Counted from the first letter of the stretch, positions 24,847 to 37,054 are shown. The stretch is DNA of 64,000 nt from Myxocyprinus asiaticus (GCF_019703515.2 NC_059349.1:28517744-28581743), one strand, 5' to 3'. A program made the numbers and translations. The notes: generated by a model from the sequence alone, not told the origin.

Positions 24847-26094
24847 TGTGTATATATATAAAAATCAACTTAGGCAACATTTAATATAGATTCACTTGTA
24901 GTAAGGACTGGGTCTGTGCAGTTCATAGTAATATTTATAAATTTTAATATTTGATTTGGAGAAAATTGTTGTTTACATTAGTGCAATAATGTTGGTACTG
25001 CGTTGTGTCCAGTGTAATAACTGGTTCCTAAAGCAAAACCAGTTGAGAACCACTGTTTTAAAAATGCGGTTGGAGTCGGCACCTTGGCCTAATACTGATC
25101 ACAAAAGCTGTGACACATTGAGCAGTGGTACTTAAGTGAGCAATGAAAGTATAAATCTGGCATTCAACACTTCCTACCCCCCCTCCCCCACCCCCACCTC
25201 CCATTCCATCACTTTTTGCTCTCTCTCCATCTCAAATAGCAAAAGGCCGAAAAATGTGGTTTCACACCTGTGTCTCGAGCAGACTGAAGTATTCCACTGA
25301 CTCCTCCCTATGGCCCCCTCGTAAATCAGGGAGATTACAGATAGGACACACTGCATGCACTATACACTTCTCCTTGATGACAGAGGAGAAGTATTTCTTA
25401 AAACAGCTCTCACAGAATGTGCAAGAGCAGTGTGTCATGGTGATCATCTAAAGAGAAAGAAACAGGTTTAAGACTAGATTTTATAATTAATATGAATATC
25501 TAATATCAAGCTCCATACGTTTAGGTCAAGTACAAAATTCCTTTATTCTCACCCTATTGAAGGACACTTGCTCCTGGCATATGGGGCAGTCATGGGAGAG
25601 ATATTTCAGAGCAGAGTCAAGGTCCCAGCAAGACCGCACTGCTTCCAGCACATCTGTGGGGCTGAAACGGCACCGCTCCAGACTCAAGATGCTCTGAAAC
25701 ATTTCCACCTTTTCAACTTGGATACCACCTGGGATCTGACAGTAAGTTCTTTGTACATTGCAATCCTGTAAAAAGTAAGTAAAAAGGATATTCTGATTTT
25801 GGCCTCCCCTTAGCTCTATGTCCTCACATTTCTTCAGCTGAATAAGAAATTGCTGCTCATTCATTGTAATCACCCTGGCAGGCAGTTTCAGAGCCTGCTC
25901 TGCATCTGGAAAAGAGAAAATTCACGTAAGTCAATTTGAAAACAAAAGTGTCCAATAATAGGGCGGATACAAAGATTATTGGTGTTAGGCTGGTCATGTC
26001 ATTTAAACATGTCGGCCCACATGAGGCGACCAGCTCCATGTAAAATAAAACAGTTTTTAACAGATTCTTATTGCATCTTTTTTCCATACAATGA

Positions 26095-26235
26095 AAGTGA
26101 ATGGTGACTGAGGCTATCATTCTGCCTAACCTCCTTTTTTGTGTTCCATGGCGGAAAGGAAGTCATACGAGTCTGGAACGATGTGCATTTGAACACTGAG
26201 GGTGAGCAAATGATGACAGAATTTTTTATTTATGG
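26095..26235 (-). repeat. MITE fragment of the TTCACC family
   Basis: On the minus strand it reads TCATCATTTGCTCACCCTC, GTATGACTTCC, GGAACACAAAA and GGCAGAATGATAGCCTCAG, the internal order of the family seen at 55866. It marks the boundary of the LINE insertion that follows. Confidence 0.55.
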
Positions 26236-28015
26236 GTAATTTTATTCTTGTGTGCTATAGTACCTCTGTACTCTCTGAAGAGGACCCAGGCCTGGTCTGG
26301 CTAGGCTGCAGGATATTTGACATCCATAACCTCTCACCCTGCACTGTGCTTCCTCTGAAAGTAGATGGTTCATCAGCAATCAACACTGAGGCCATAAGTT
26401 GGCTGCGGCAGGTACCAGTCAACACAGCCCTTGATGACCCTCCTACCTTTGAAGAACAGCAAAAGGCGATCCATCTTCTGTCCAGTAGAAAAGCACCTGG
26501 TTTGGACGCCATTCCAGCTGAGGTCTACAAGGAAAGTGGCACTGCCCTGACTGAGAAACTTCATCAGTTCTTCCAGGTCATGTGGCAGCAAATGAAGATC
26601 CCCCAGGATTTCAAGGACGCTTCCATCATCCACCTGTACAAGCGCAAAGGCAACCACAATGTCTGTGATAACCATCGGGGCATTTCCCTACTGTCCATCG
26701 CAGGCAAGATCCTCACCAGACTGCTTCTCAACCGCCTCACAAAACACTTTGACCAAGGACTGCTCCCAGAGAGTCAGTGTGGATTCTGAAAAGAGCGAGG
26801 TACTATTGATATGTTGTTTGCTGCCAGACAGCTGCAGGAAAAATGCCAGGAACAGAACACCAACCTGTTCTTCATCTACGTACACCTAACCAAGGCCTTT
26901 GACACCGTCAGCAGAGATGGCTTCTGGAAGATCATGGCGAAGCATGGGTGTCCTGCAAAGTTCATTTCCATGGTGCGACAATTCCACAATGGTATGCAAG
27001 CCAGAGTTCAGGACAATAGTGAGACGTCTGAGCCATTCCCTGTCACAAATGGCATCAAGTCCTTGCACCGGCACTTTTTAGCCTTATGTTTTCCACCATG
27101 CTGATTGATGCCTTCAGGGACGGCATCATAGGAATCGGCTTCAAGTACTGCACAGACGGGAAAGTGTTCAACCTGAGGAGGCTGCAAGCAAAAACCAAGA
27201 CTATGACAGACATCATCAGAGACTTCCACTTTGCTGATGACTGTGCGCTCAACGCTGCCTCAGAAGCTGAAGCTGGCATTTCAACGTGCCCTCAACGCTG
27301 CCTCAGATGCTGACATTTAACATAGCATGGACAAGTTTTCTGAAGCCTGCACTAACTTCGGTCTTACCATCAATACAACAAAGACCGAAGTGATGCACCA
27401 GCCAGCCCCTGGAAAGCAGTACGTGGAACATCGACAGCATCACTGTCAATGGCCAAAGACTGAGAGCAGTGGACAAGTTCACCTATCTTGGCAGCAGTTT
27501 GTCCCGCAGTGTCGTCATAGATGATGAAATCAGTGTGATGATAGCAAAGGCCATTGCAACCTTCGGGAGACTGCGTGATAACATATGGACGAGAAGGGGC
27601 ATCAGTCTTCAGACAAAGCTGAAGGTGTACCGGGCAATCGTCCTACCCACGCTGCTGTACGCCTGTGAGACATGGACAGTCTACCAGTCTACCAGCACCA
27701 TGCCAAAAAGCTCAACCACTTCCACACCACCTGCCTCAGAAGACTCTTGGACATCAGGTGGCAAGACAAGATCCCTGACACAGAGGTTCTTGCACGTGCA
27801 GGCCTGCCTAGCATCCACACAATCTTGATGCAGACCCAGTTGAGATGGGCAGGCCATGTCATTCACATGTCAGACCACAAGCTGCCAAAGCGTCTCTTCT
27901 ACGGAGAGTTACTGCAGGGCCGACGATCCCAGGGAGGTCAAAAGAAGCGCTTCAAGGATTCGCTGAAGTCCTCCCTGACTGCGTTCAGCATTGACCCAGA
28001 CAGCTGGTAACAGGT
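26236..28015 (+). pseudogene. Non-LTR retrotransposon reverse transcriptase remnant
   Basis: The frame at 26400-26789 reads LLSSRKAPGLDAIPAEVYK (RT block 1) and YKRKGNHNVCDNHRGISLLS (block 2), then LPESQCGF before a TGA where CGFR is usual. It continues LTKAFDTVSRDGFWKIM (catalytic Asp of block A, with FVDL changed to YVHL), FADDCAL near 27232-27250 (catalytic box present), VDKFTYLGSSLSR, and LLYACETWTVYQ, ending RRSQGGQKKRFKDSLK. Several frameshifts and an internal duplication near 27270-27310 are present. The endonuclease and C-terminal finger are absent. The element sits in the intron between the UEV-side and RBR-side exons. The minus-strand fragment at 51985-53620 is probably the same family. 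Confidence 0.88.
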
Positions 28016-28130
28016 CATCCATGTCGTTTATATCAGAGGAACTACTGGCTGAACCTGAAGCAGAGATAATCTCTGATTCATTTAAAAGATTTACAAAGAG
28101 CTGAACATTCTTAAATTGTACTGATTATAC

Positions 28131-30227
28131 CTGAGGCAGAAGAGATGAATGGGTTTGTTTGGTGGTTAATCTCCAAAGCTTGTGCTCCAAATGTGATCCC
28201 GAAATCCAGCAACACTTGTGTATATGATCTCCTTTCCCCACTCATCTCAGTGCCAGTGGCCAGGGACAGACAGCTCTGGGACTTTGTACTCTTGGGTAGA
28301 GCTAATGGAGAAAACCTCATGGTTAGTAAGGAATAGAAAGTGAGAAGTTGGCAATTAATTTATATCACCAAACCAATATACGTGAGTGTAATGGACAAAC
28401 ATCCTGCTTGTTTTCTGCTTCAAAGTGCAGTAAGGTTGTGGGAGATTTCAGCTTTGCCTACCAACACACTAAATATCACAGATGCCAATACACTGCGGTA
28501 AAGGCACAAAGGGATATGCGAAGACACTTAGATGTGATTCTTGCCTTTGATGTGTAAATAAGTACACCATGCAAAACATGACTATATTCACTTTTATTAA
28601 CCTCTATAAAAACAATTCTGGAAGAAGTTTAATGCAACTTTTATAACATTTAGTCTGGGTCTTCTAATTTGATTGGACAAACGGTGTTCCAAAGGTTTTG
28701 ATATTTTGTATAACAGCACTAGGGACAGGTCACTGTTTGTATCAGTATGCTTGTCTGTGCTCACAAGCTGATTTTTAAAATACTTTCAAATTAACATTCC
28801 GGGTTCAACACAAGTTAAGCTCAATTGCCAGCATTTGTGGTATAATCTTGATTACCACAAAAAATATATTTTGATATTTGAGGCACTTACAATGGAAGTG
28901 AATGAGGGCCAATCCATAAACATTAAAATGTTAACCGTTTCAAAAGTATAGCCACAAGACATAAACAATACACGATACATGATTTTAATGTGATAAAATT
29001 GCTTACTAACCTTTTCTGTGTAAAGTTATATTCAATTTTACAACTTTGTTGCCATGATTATGTAATGTCAACAAACCCTAAACTGACTGTAAAAATGACA
29101 ACTTGAACAACTTAACGGCTCAAATGATACATGAGTTTTAACAGAAGAATTATTGTAAGTGCTTTTATTAAATTATAAGCTTCACATTTCTTCCTTGAAA
29201 CCCTACAAAAATTGGCCCCATTCACTTGCATTGTAAGTGTCTCACTGTAACCCAGATGTTTGCTTTTTTTTTAAAGGAAAAGAGGGAGGGAGTCAAAATG
29301 ATTTTTTGTGGCAATCAACATTATGCCACTAATGCTGTCGATTGAGCTTAACTTGTATTGAACCTGGAAAATTCCTTTAAAAGTCTTATGAGAAAGATGA
29401 ACATTTGGAGTAGTGAACAGTTCATTTTGCACAAGTATTGCGCATTGAATCAATGTTTACTGTTGTTGGCATGCTGATTCACTGTTGAGATGGACACTCC
29501 ATGCTGAGCTGCCGATGATTTCTGCGTGGAACTGCTGCCTGCATGCGGCCAGCTGCAGAGCAAACAAAAAAGAAGGTTAAAATACTACATCAGTAATCTG
29601 ATCATTAAAAAGTAGCAAATGGAGACTGTTAAATGTATTTTACGAATGTCTGAACTGACAATGAATAACCTAACCTGCCACAGGATGAAAAAGGACTTGG
29701 CTGAAGCTTTGCTTGTGAAGGTAGTGACGGGGTTCTGGTCGGATAGGTGACAAAAAGGGGAGTTTCACGCTGAAAGGCAGCAACCATCTCCTCCAGAACT
29801 ATTGACAGGTTTGACCACCCCTGGGAATCAAACACCAGAGTGAAACACAAATGATTACAATTTTCAACAGAATAAATAATATGAGTAAAAGCTATATTAC
29901 AGACTTACAATTTTCCAGTTGCTGAGACAGTTGAGCAGAACACGGCCATGTGCATCAACATCGCTGCTTTTAGTATTGATCACCATAGAGGGTGAGAGGC
30001 AGACGTTACACCTCGGTGGGTTTTTGGGATGGGTCTCATGGATCTAGATGCGAACTGGAATGTTGTAGTTGTTGCCTTTGTAAGAACATGATACAGACAT
30101 TATGAGTTTAAACTAGAAACACTAGTTGGATTTATACCATAAAGCTGTTGAAACCAGTTACCTTCATACGTTACAGATACAGTGCCATCCAAATTAACCA
30201 ATTTCCTATAATCATTGTTGGGGAAGT
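28131..30227 (-). pseudogene. UEV-domain exons joined in phase to the RBR gene
   Basis: Minus-strand exons: 30227-30162 (DFPNNDYRKLVNLDGTVSVTYE), 30075-29909 (NNYNIPVRI, stop, IHETHPKNPPRCNV then DVDAHGRVLLNCLSNWKI), 29820-29675 (GWSNLSIVLEEMVAAFQRE, then Pro/Ser-rich), 29552-29461 (Ser/Gln-rich linker) and 28301-28131 (YTQVLLDFGITFGAQALEIN, unrecognised). Order and motifs match the UEV fold of TSG101/UEVLD, an E2-like domain without catalytic Cys that binds ubiquitin or PTAP-type peptides. All junctions are GT-AG with compatible phases, and the last ends phase 1, matching the RBR exon at 25905. TAG at 30046-30044 replaces the Trp expected in the xLW motif. The N-terminal UEV exon was not found. 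Either one decayed gene or two neighbours. Confidence 0.7.
28794..29377. mobile_element. MITE with AAGTTAAGCTCAAT inverted ends, in UEV/RBR intron
   Basis: The left end ATTCCGGGTTCAACACAAGT is complementary to the right end around 29345-29377 (ACTTGTATTGAACCTGGAA). A related copy is at 62001-62400, with the shared interior CTTTTCTGTGTAAA and ACAACTTTGTTGCCATGA. Non-coding. Confidence 0.8.
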
Positions 30228-32576
30228 CTATTTGTTGAAAGAAAACATGCTTAAGGAAGCGCACAAAATAAGCTAGTCAAAAAGTCTGCATAGCTAATCA
30301 TTAAATGTCGGTTATTGGTTAAATACATTTCTGATGTTTTTATTTATTTCAGTGAAGTGAACTGACATTCACACTCATAAATCTGGCAAGTACCCAACAC
30401 TGTTGTAACATTTAAACATTGTCCAAAAGCATCATTTGTAGATCATTGTAGATATGCTTTCAATAAAAACTTACGATAAAAGAGGTTTTAGCAATAAATG
30501 CGTTGAGTTGATATGCATTATTAATAAAAATTTTACTTATGTAAACATTTTGGATGGTTTATACATATTTTTTATTATTTATTTTATTACAATTATTTTA
30601 AAATTGTATTTGTTAATTTTTCCTTCACCTGTACTTGTCTTTATGATTGTATTCATACATTGTTTGATCTTATTCAACATTTATATAGAAAAAAACTCAA
30701 TTCAGCACAAAACTCAGCACAATGTGTGGACTTTTCAGACGGCCCCTTACAGTAGGCAAATTTTCCAACTTACATCAATGCTAGATTGGCGATCTGGAAC
30801 GATTTCACCGTGACGCCATCTGACCAGCTTAAATACGGGACGATCCCGTATTTTACGGGACGGGTGGCAAACCTAGTCGTAACTGACATTTGAAACTATG
30901 GTTACCATGGTAATTTTTGTAAGACACTACTAAGACAGCTTAGTGGCATTTACAGCACTTCTGAGCATGCAATGCGTTTTGACCTTAATGCTGTATTATT
31001 GTCAATTAGCGTGTTATCTCATTAACCATTACAACCTGGTAAACATTAGCTGCCTCGCTACTGCTGACAGTAAAACGTACCTCGACAAGTGTTTTATACT
31101 GAAGATCAGCTGTAACACGTGACACGTTCACCCTTTGCACCAGCGCCAGTCATACATTCAGCGTCAAGTAACGTTATATGAAGAGTGGAAAATAATATCT
31201 GTCGCTTCTTTTATCGTTTAAGTTTACAAGCCAGTCGGACAGTTTTGGTTTTATTTTGCCGACAAACGTCACTACGTCGAAAGTTAAAATCTGGCTGTAG
31301 TAGTCTGCCATTTTGAGTGTGTCATGTTGAGTGTACGTTATGTGTTTTTATATTATTTATGTACTTATATTATAACCGCTGGTTCAGGTTAAGTGAATCT
31401 GTGTTTAAAAACAATATTCCTGATTGTTCAGTAAACAGTTGATACTCCGGATACGGCGGTAAACAGTAGAAAGTGGAGTCAATTCCTTAAAGAACCGATT
31501 CTTAGATTCGGAGGCGCTGTAATTGAGAGTCGATTCCAAAGCTCGGACATTTATTTTTCGAAATTATTTTATTTACGTTTCCATTGTAGGAAATAAACCA
31601 GACGAGCACAAGAACCTGAAGGTTTATTTTGTTTTTATAAAATCATCAAACTAAACTGTAATGTTTGGAATATGTTTTTTATATAAATATTATTTTTTAA
31701 AGAAGAACAACTAATTAGGGGTAGCATATGCAGTTCCATTGTGTAGGCGAAATGGTGCTTTTTAATTTTATTTGCGATAGTGCTTCGGAATACAGGGCAG
31801 GGACATCTGCTCAGCCAAACTAAAGCGTTGCACGTTGGTGCAACTGTAGACCCATAATAATTATTACAATATACATCACTACACAAAATGTCAATTTATT
31901 TTGTCATTCATAAAATAAATAATAAAGTATGCTTAGTTTGTATTATTATATTGTTTATTGTAAGATTATACTTTGCCTGCCGTTTTATCTCAAGTAAATT
32001 ATTCTGGAACGAACTCTTGGAATCGATTCCGAAAATCTGGAATCAGAGTCGATTCAAAAATTTCTGGAATCGAACAGCACAAACAGCTTCCAGTGTTGCC
32101 CCAACTCTTATTCAACACTAGATGTCGGTGTAATACAGGTATAATACAAAAACTCTCTCTCACATCACTGAAGTTGCAACCTAAATCACATGGAGCAAGC
32201 AAATGTGAACTTTGAAGTAGCCTATAGCTTTACTGAGCAGTTCAGAGTATGTCTGTGGAGGTATCATATATCTTGATCATTGTGTTAAATGTACTCGTAA
32301 GCAACTGGACTTTTTCTATTTCTAGATAGTCAACACTTTTTCCATTCAAACATACAAAACTGTAAAATTCTAGTAAAAAAAAATATTTTTAAATACATTT
32401 TTAATAAAAAGAAAAGGAAAGTCCAGTTGCTTGTGAAATCATTTTACCATGCATATTTACTTGGCATTGGCAGCTAATAAATACCCTCCTGGGGTATTTT
32501 TTGTAGTACATTCTACATAATATATGACAAAATCGTGCTTTAAAGCATCTGACTATATTTCTAAACATAAGACTGA
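30228..32576. other. Unannotated stretch upstream of the UEV exons
   Basis: It should contain the 5' part of the UEV/RBR gene if that gene is complete, but no UEV N-terminal exon was recognised on the minus strand. At 30835-30885 there is a fragment with GGGACGATCCCGTATTTTAC, a small palindromic repeat. At 31480-31560 and 32010-32080 there are GATTCCAAA/GGAATCGATTC motif clusters that look like repeat remnants. Confidence 0.4.
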
Positions 32577-32709
32577 TTCTACATCATAAAAAAGCTGTTC
32601 AGATATTATGAGAAAAACAAAGGTAGACTTACAGGCATCTACGCCCCTGCCTGTAAGTCTACCTTTGTTTTTCTCATAATATCTGAACAGCTTTTTTTAT
32701 GATGTAGAA
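32577..32709. repeat. Near-perfect palindrome, 61-bp arms
   Basis: The left arm 32577-32637 and right arm 32648-32709 are reverse complements with a single extra T in the right arm, separated by 10 bases (TCTACGCCCC). The transcript would fold into a 61-bp hairpin. The core (GGCATCTACGCCCCTG) resembles the start of the dispersed repeat at 12240, so one arm may have been copied from the other at the edge of such a repeat. No coding sequence. Confidence 0.95.
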
Positions 32710-32774
32710 ACCAACACCTCACCCCCCAACCCAACCCAACCCAACCCAACCCAGTGTTCAAGCCAAATCTACAC

Positions 32775-33020
32775 CCTTGCTCAATAATAATAAGTTTCTT
32801 TATCACACATATACAGTGAAATTCTTCTTTTTCACATATCCCAGCTAGGCTGGGGTCAGAGTGCAGGGTCAGCCATGACACAGCACCCCTGGAGGGGGTT
32901 GGGTCAAGGGCCTTGCTCAAGGGCCCAACAGTGGCATCTTGGTAGTGCTGGGGCTTGAACCCCTGACCTTCTGATCAGTAACCCAGAGCCTTAACCACTG
33001 AGCCACCATGGGGTATGTTG
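32775..33020 (-). repeat. tRNA-derived SINE with CACACATATACAGTGAAATT tail
   Basis: Read on the minus strand, the head GGTGGCTCAGTGGTTAAGGC resembles an A box and GGGTTCAAGCCCC a B box of an RNA polymerase III promoter. The body continues CCAGCACTACCAAGATGCC and ends in a tail of the type AATTTCACTGTATATGTGTG. A (CCCAA)n tract flanks it at 32728-32752. Confidence 0.78.
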
Positions 33021-35789
33021 CCCCATGACCAATGCATGGTCTGAAAGTGACTGACAGCATCCAGAATTTAAGTTCAGTGTAGTTGGGCAATACAGTCTTG
33101 CACTAGCCTAGCAAGATAACACAGACTCATTTTCAGACTTATTTTCCACCCCCAAGTTAATTTTTTCTACACCTATGAGATGACCAGGACACAGGACTGA
33201 GTGAGTGGACGGGCAGGGCCCAGAAAGAAAAGTGATTTATGATGGCGAGGTACAGATAAGAGAAGCAGTGTAACGAATGCAGTTGTCACTCAGTTGTGAT
33301 GGCACGACCCTGTTTCTGCTGATGACAATATCTACCTGCCACGTGTGATTATGCCATAGTGTGAAGGTGACCCCTGACAGTATGAGTACTCTTGCCGAAA
33401 CAGGGACAATGCATCATGGAAATTCACGTTAAAGATTTATCTTATCTTCATCTTTTAATTTTCAGGATCATTTTAGTTTAAGCTTCCTATTCTTCTTGTT
33501 ATTTCACCAGATATTTTGATTAAAAATGTCTAATGTGACCAAATGTTCATTGTATGTTTTATTTAGCCCTGAACTTGATATCTGATTTGGTTTTTATGGT
33601 TCATTCTGGCTATTTCTATAGAGCTAAAGGTGTGATCCAGAGCACCGGAATTGATTTTGAAAATGGGACTCCTTAGACAGTGCACTTACTAGTGAGCTAT
33701 GGAGCTGATTGAGACACACTATGCTTCTATATTTTAGCACATCTAAAATATCAGCGAGCTTACTAACAAGACGACTTTTGCGAGGTGCTCCTTGACACTG
33801 TAATAGTTTTCCAGAAAGCACTCTTGTGTGAATCACCTGGCTGTAGCATAACAGCTTTTGCCAGCAGAGGTGAGATGGTCTCCTAGGTCCAGGCCTCATT
33901 GTGCCACTGCCCTACTTCCAGACAATGGAAGCACACTTCATTGCACAGGCTCTTCATGCGTATCACTTTGGTGAGGGAAAAGCAACAGCAGGCCTTCTTC
34001 CCTATATTGCCCCTGGAGTGAATTTCCCCAGCTGTGCATTAAGCCTTGCAAGTCCCCCTTACTCGTCACATACACACACACAACCACAAAGTGCACACAC
34101 AAGGCTTGACAGTCTTTATTGATTCTGGGTTAGGCTGTACACAGCTGCTGCGCACACTTGAAGTCAGACTCAAACAGACCAATGCTGTCTGAGGGCCCAT
34201 TTGAAAACTTCTCTGAGGTTCAATAATGCCGACATTACTAGCAGCTAAGTCTCTTTGTCACATGCAGTGTTTTCCACATGAAAGTGGGCATGGATTGCAT
34301 ACTCCTGCCTGGAAGGATATAAAAGTCCCACAGGCAACAAAGCCCTTTAAATTAGTAGACGTGCTTGACTTTGAGGGTAGAGCGAAGTAAAGCTATTGGT
34401 TCCACCCAAATGCTTGTAATTAAAACCTGATGCAGGGTGCAAGGCTTTTGACTGTCAGGGTGGGACTGCGAAGTCAAAGCAATCCAGATGGAAAAGTGGA
34501 AAAGACTCCAACTTCTCTTACTGTAATAAGGCTTTCTCAGATCTATAACCACATGACTTTAAAGTGAAAAGATAGATAGAAATACTCCAAAAATGTTCGG
34601 TCAGGTAACCTAAAAATCTAAATTAACTGGTTTTATTCAGTTCAAAAATGTTATTTAATCGGACTAAATGTACTTAACAAATTAGGCAGCACCAAAGAAA
34701 TAAATGTTTCTTGGTTAAATCAGGTAGAAATAAATCCTTGAGGTAACAATAGCAGGTTACCACTTATTTCAGTACAGATAGGTCATTGTTATTATTTTTT
34801 TAATTTATTACTTTTTGCATGTTTCAGAATTCACCCTAACGATTTCACCATTTGTCTTGCCAACTTTCATAGAAATGGCATTTAAATAGCTAGTGCCAAA
34901 AAAGGGACTAAAATTATGAATTTTAAATTTTTAAAAGTAATTATAAAATGACTTGAGTGGTTAATGTGTATGTGCATGTCTGTATGTGCAAGGCTATATA
35001 CATTCTTTTTGTGAGAGTCTCTAAATGTATGTATCCAGATGTTCAGTTTCTGTATGTGTATATTTACAAAACAGTATTTCATGTATTTTTGTGCATTTGA
35101 ACTGGTTGAGGGCTAAAGAGGACATGTCAGATCCACTCCAGCCCAGAGAGGGGGCTCTCTAATGGGGTTTGTCATCTGCTAATGATAGCTCACAGCCGTG
35201 AACCGCCAGAGGTTTAGAAGAGTTTTGCAGAAAGGGAAGGGATCCATAATGATTTGGCATCTCTTAATGAGAGCCAGTGGGCATCTCTGACCAGAGCTTG
35301 GCTTGCTTTACTACAGGGAAAAGGCAAGAGAGTAACCCCCCACTGGAAAAGAGCAGTCGTCCGTTAACCCCTCAGCCTGCCACAGCACATTTAACATCAG
35401 CACATCTCTAAAGCTATCCATGCCTGCATTAACCCTTCAACCATCGGCAAGTGCAAATTTATCTGCAAGTGCACATTTAACACAAGCTACGCTATAAGGC
35501 CTAAGAAACATGACATTTCAGCCTTAAAGCCCTGATATACTTCAAGCAAAATCGAAGAATTAATGGGTGTGATGTCATTTCGAACAAAATCTGGCCAAAA
35601 TGAAGGTGTTTTTGTGTATGTTTCGGTGATTTGAAACAGCTCATCAGCATGAAATCTCAGGAAAACTTTGTACCAGCTGCTAAACACCTTACTGCCAATG
35701 GTCCACATCATCGATGGGTGTGACCTGAAGCTCCGCCTACTTTGACATCGACAACTAATTCAGGTTACGTTCTTCAGTCAGTGAAGATA
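33021..35789. other. Unannotated stretch, non-repetitive appearance
   Basis: No transposon protein or exon with recognisable homology was seen. Segments at 33620-34130 and 35110-35480 have balanced base composition unlike the AT-rich flanks and carry no obvious repeat copies elsewhere in the window. They could be conserved non-coding DNA, but that needs alignment. Confidence 0.35.
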
Positions 35790-37023
35790 CACTATATTGC
35801 CAAAAGTATTTGCTCATCTGCCTTTAGACACATATGAACTTAAGTGACATCCCATTCTTAATCCATAGGGTTTAATATGACGTCGGCCCACCCTTTGCAG
35901 CTATAACAGCTTCAACTCTTCTGGGAAGGCTTTCCACAAGGTTTAGGAGTGTGTTTATGGGAATTTTTGACCATTCTTCCAGAAGCGCATTTGTGAGGTC
36001 AGACACTGATGTTGGACGAGAAGGCCTGGCTCGCAGTCTTCGCTCTAATTCATCCCAAAGGTGCTCTGTCGGGTTGAGGTCAGGACTCTGTGCAGGCCAG
36101 TCAAGTTCTTCCACACCAAACTCGCTCATCCATGTCTTTATGGACCTTGCTTTGTGCACTGGTGCGCAGTCATGTTGGAACAGGAAGAGGCCATCCCCAA
36201 ACTGTTCCCACAATGTTGGGAGCATGGAATTGTCCAAAATCTCTTGGTATGCTGAAGCATTCAGAGTTCCTTTCACTGGAACTAAGGGGCCAAGCCCAGC
36301 TCCTGAAAAACAACCCCACACCATAATCCCCCTCCACCAAACTTCACAGTTAGCACAATGCAGTCAGACAAGTACCGTTCTCCTGGCAACTGCCAAACCC
36401 AGACTCGTCCATCAGATTGCCAGATGGAGAAGCATGATTCGTCACTCCAGAGAACGCGTCTCCACTGCTCTAGAGTCCAGTGGCGGCGTGCTTTACACCA
36501 CTGCATCCGACGCTTTGCATTGCACTTGGATGCATGGCTTGGATGCAGCTGCTCGGCCATGGAAACCCATTCCATGCAGCTCTCTACACACTGTTCTTGA
36601 GCTAATCTGAAGGCCACATGAACTTTGGAGGTCTGTAGCGATTGACTCTGCAGAAAGTTGGCGACCTCTGCGCACTATGCGCCTCAGCATACTCTGTCAT
36701 TTTACGTGGCCTACCACTTTGTGGCTGAGTTGCTGTCATTCCCAATCGCTTCCACTTTGTTATATTACCACTGACAGTTGACTGTGGAATATTTAGTAGC
36801 GAGGAAATTTCACGACTGGACATGTTGCACAGGTGGCATCCTATCACAGTACCACGCTGGAATTCACTGAGCTCCTGAGAGCGGCCCATTCTTTCACAAA
36901 TGTTTGTAGAAGCAGTCTGCATGCCTAGGTGCTTCATTTTATACACCTGTGGCCATGGAAGTGATTGGAACACCTGAATTCAATTATTTGGATGGGTGAG
37001 CGAATACTTTTGGCAATATAGTG
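35790..37023 (-). mobile_element. Tc1-like transposon, family D
   Basis: Short inverted ends CACTATATTGCCAAAAGTAT and GAGCGAATACTTTTGGCAAT, with TA flanks on both sides. Length about 1.23 kb, shorter than the other Tc1 families here because the terminal repeats are only about 30 bases. Confidence 0.94.
35872..36889 (-). pseudogene. Tc1-like transposase, frameshifted (family D)
   Basis: It starts MGRSQELSEFQRGTVIGCHL at 36889 with a first helix-turn-helix (SSREISSLLNIPQSTVSGNI), then the GRPRKMTE linker. Frames shift near 36690, 36610 and 36320. Catalytic blocks are recognisable: [29 protein letters not shown] and [18 protein letters not shown]. It ends AKGGPTSY at 35872. All three acidic positions are present, so damage is limited to frameshifts. 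Confidence 0.9.
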
Positions 37024-37054
37024 TAAGTCAACATGGACACACTGGCATGCAGAG

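Larger units (their letters stand above)
17329..25905 (-). pseudogene. HOIP/RNF31-like RBR E3 ligase, C-terminal half (seven exons)
   Basis: RBR ligases take ubiquitin from an E2 onto a RING2 cysteine; HOIP then builds linear chains. Exons on the minus strand, in order: 25905-25553 (UBA-like part and the first RING1 pair in HDCPICQEQVSFNR), 25447-25268 (rest of RING1: CSCTFCESCFKKYF and CPICNLPDL), 20212-20098 (IBR end: GISCEKFKEWEQLNSPEY), 20008-19890 (RING2 [20 protein letters not shown], catalytic Cys present), 19779-19699 (HAHHPRDCLYHLRDW), and 17545-17329 (LDD-like RLHYKECLIELINKNGLDP). These match HOIP block by block. The core IBR exon expected between 25268 and 20212 was not found; that gap holds three Tc1-type insertions. 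An exon before the last one also seems missing, because the phases differ there. Upstream exons at 28131-30227 join in phase. It could be a decaying gene or have undetected exons. Confidence 0.75.

Noticed and set aside
25568..25771. Plus-strand frame opposite the RBR UBA/RING1 exon
   Set aside because: Antisense of a well-supported exon.
32637..32920. Minus-strand frame across the SINE
   Set aside because: The frame runs through a tRNA-derived SINE and the (CCCAA)n tract.
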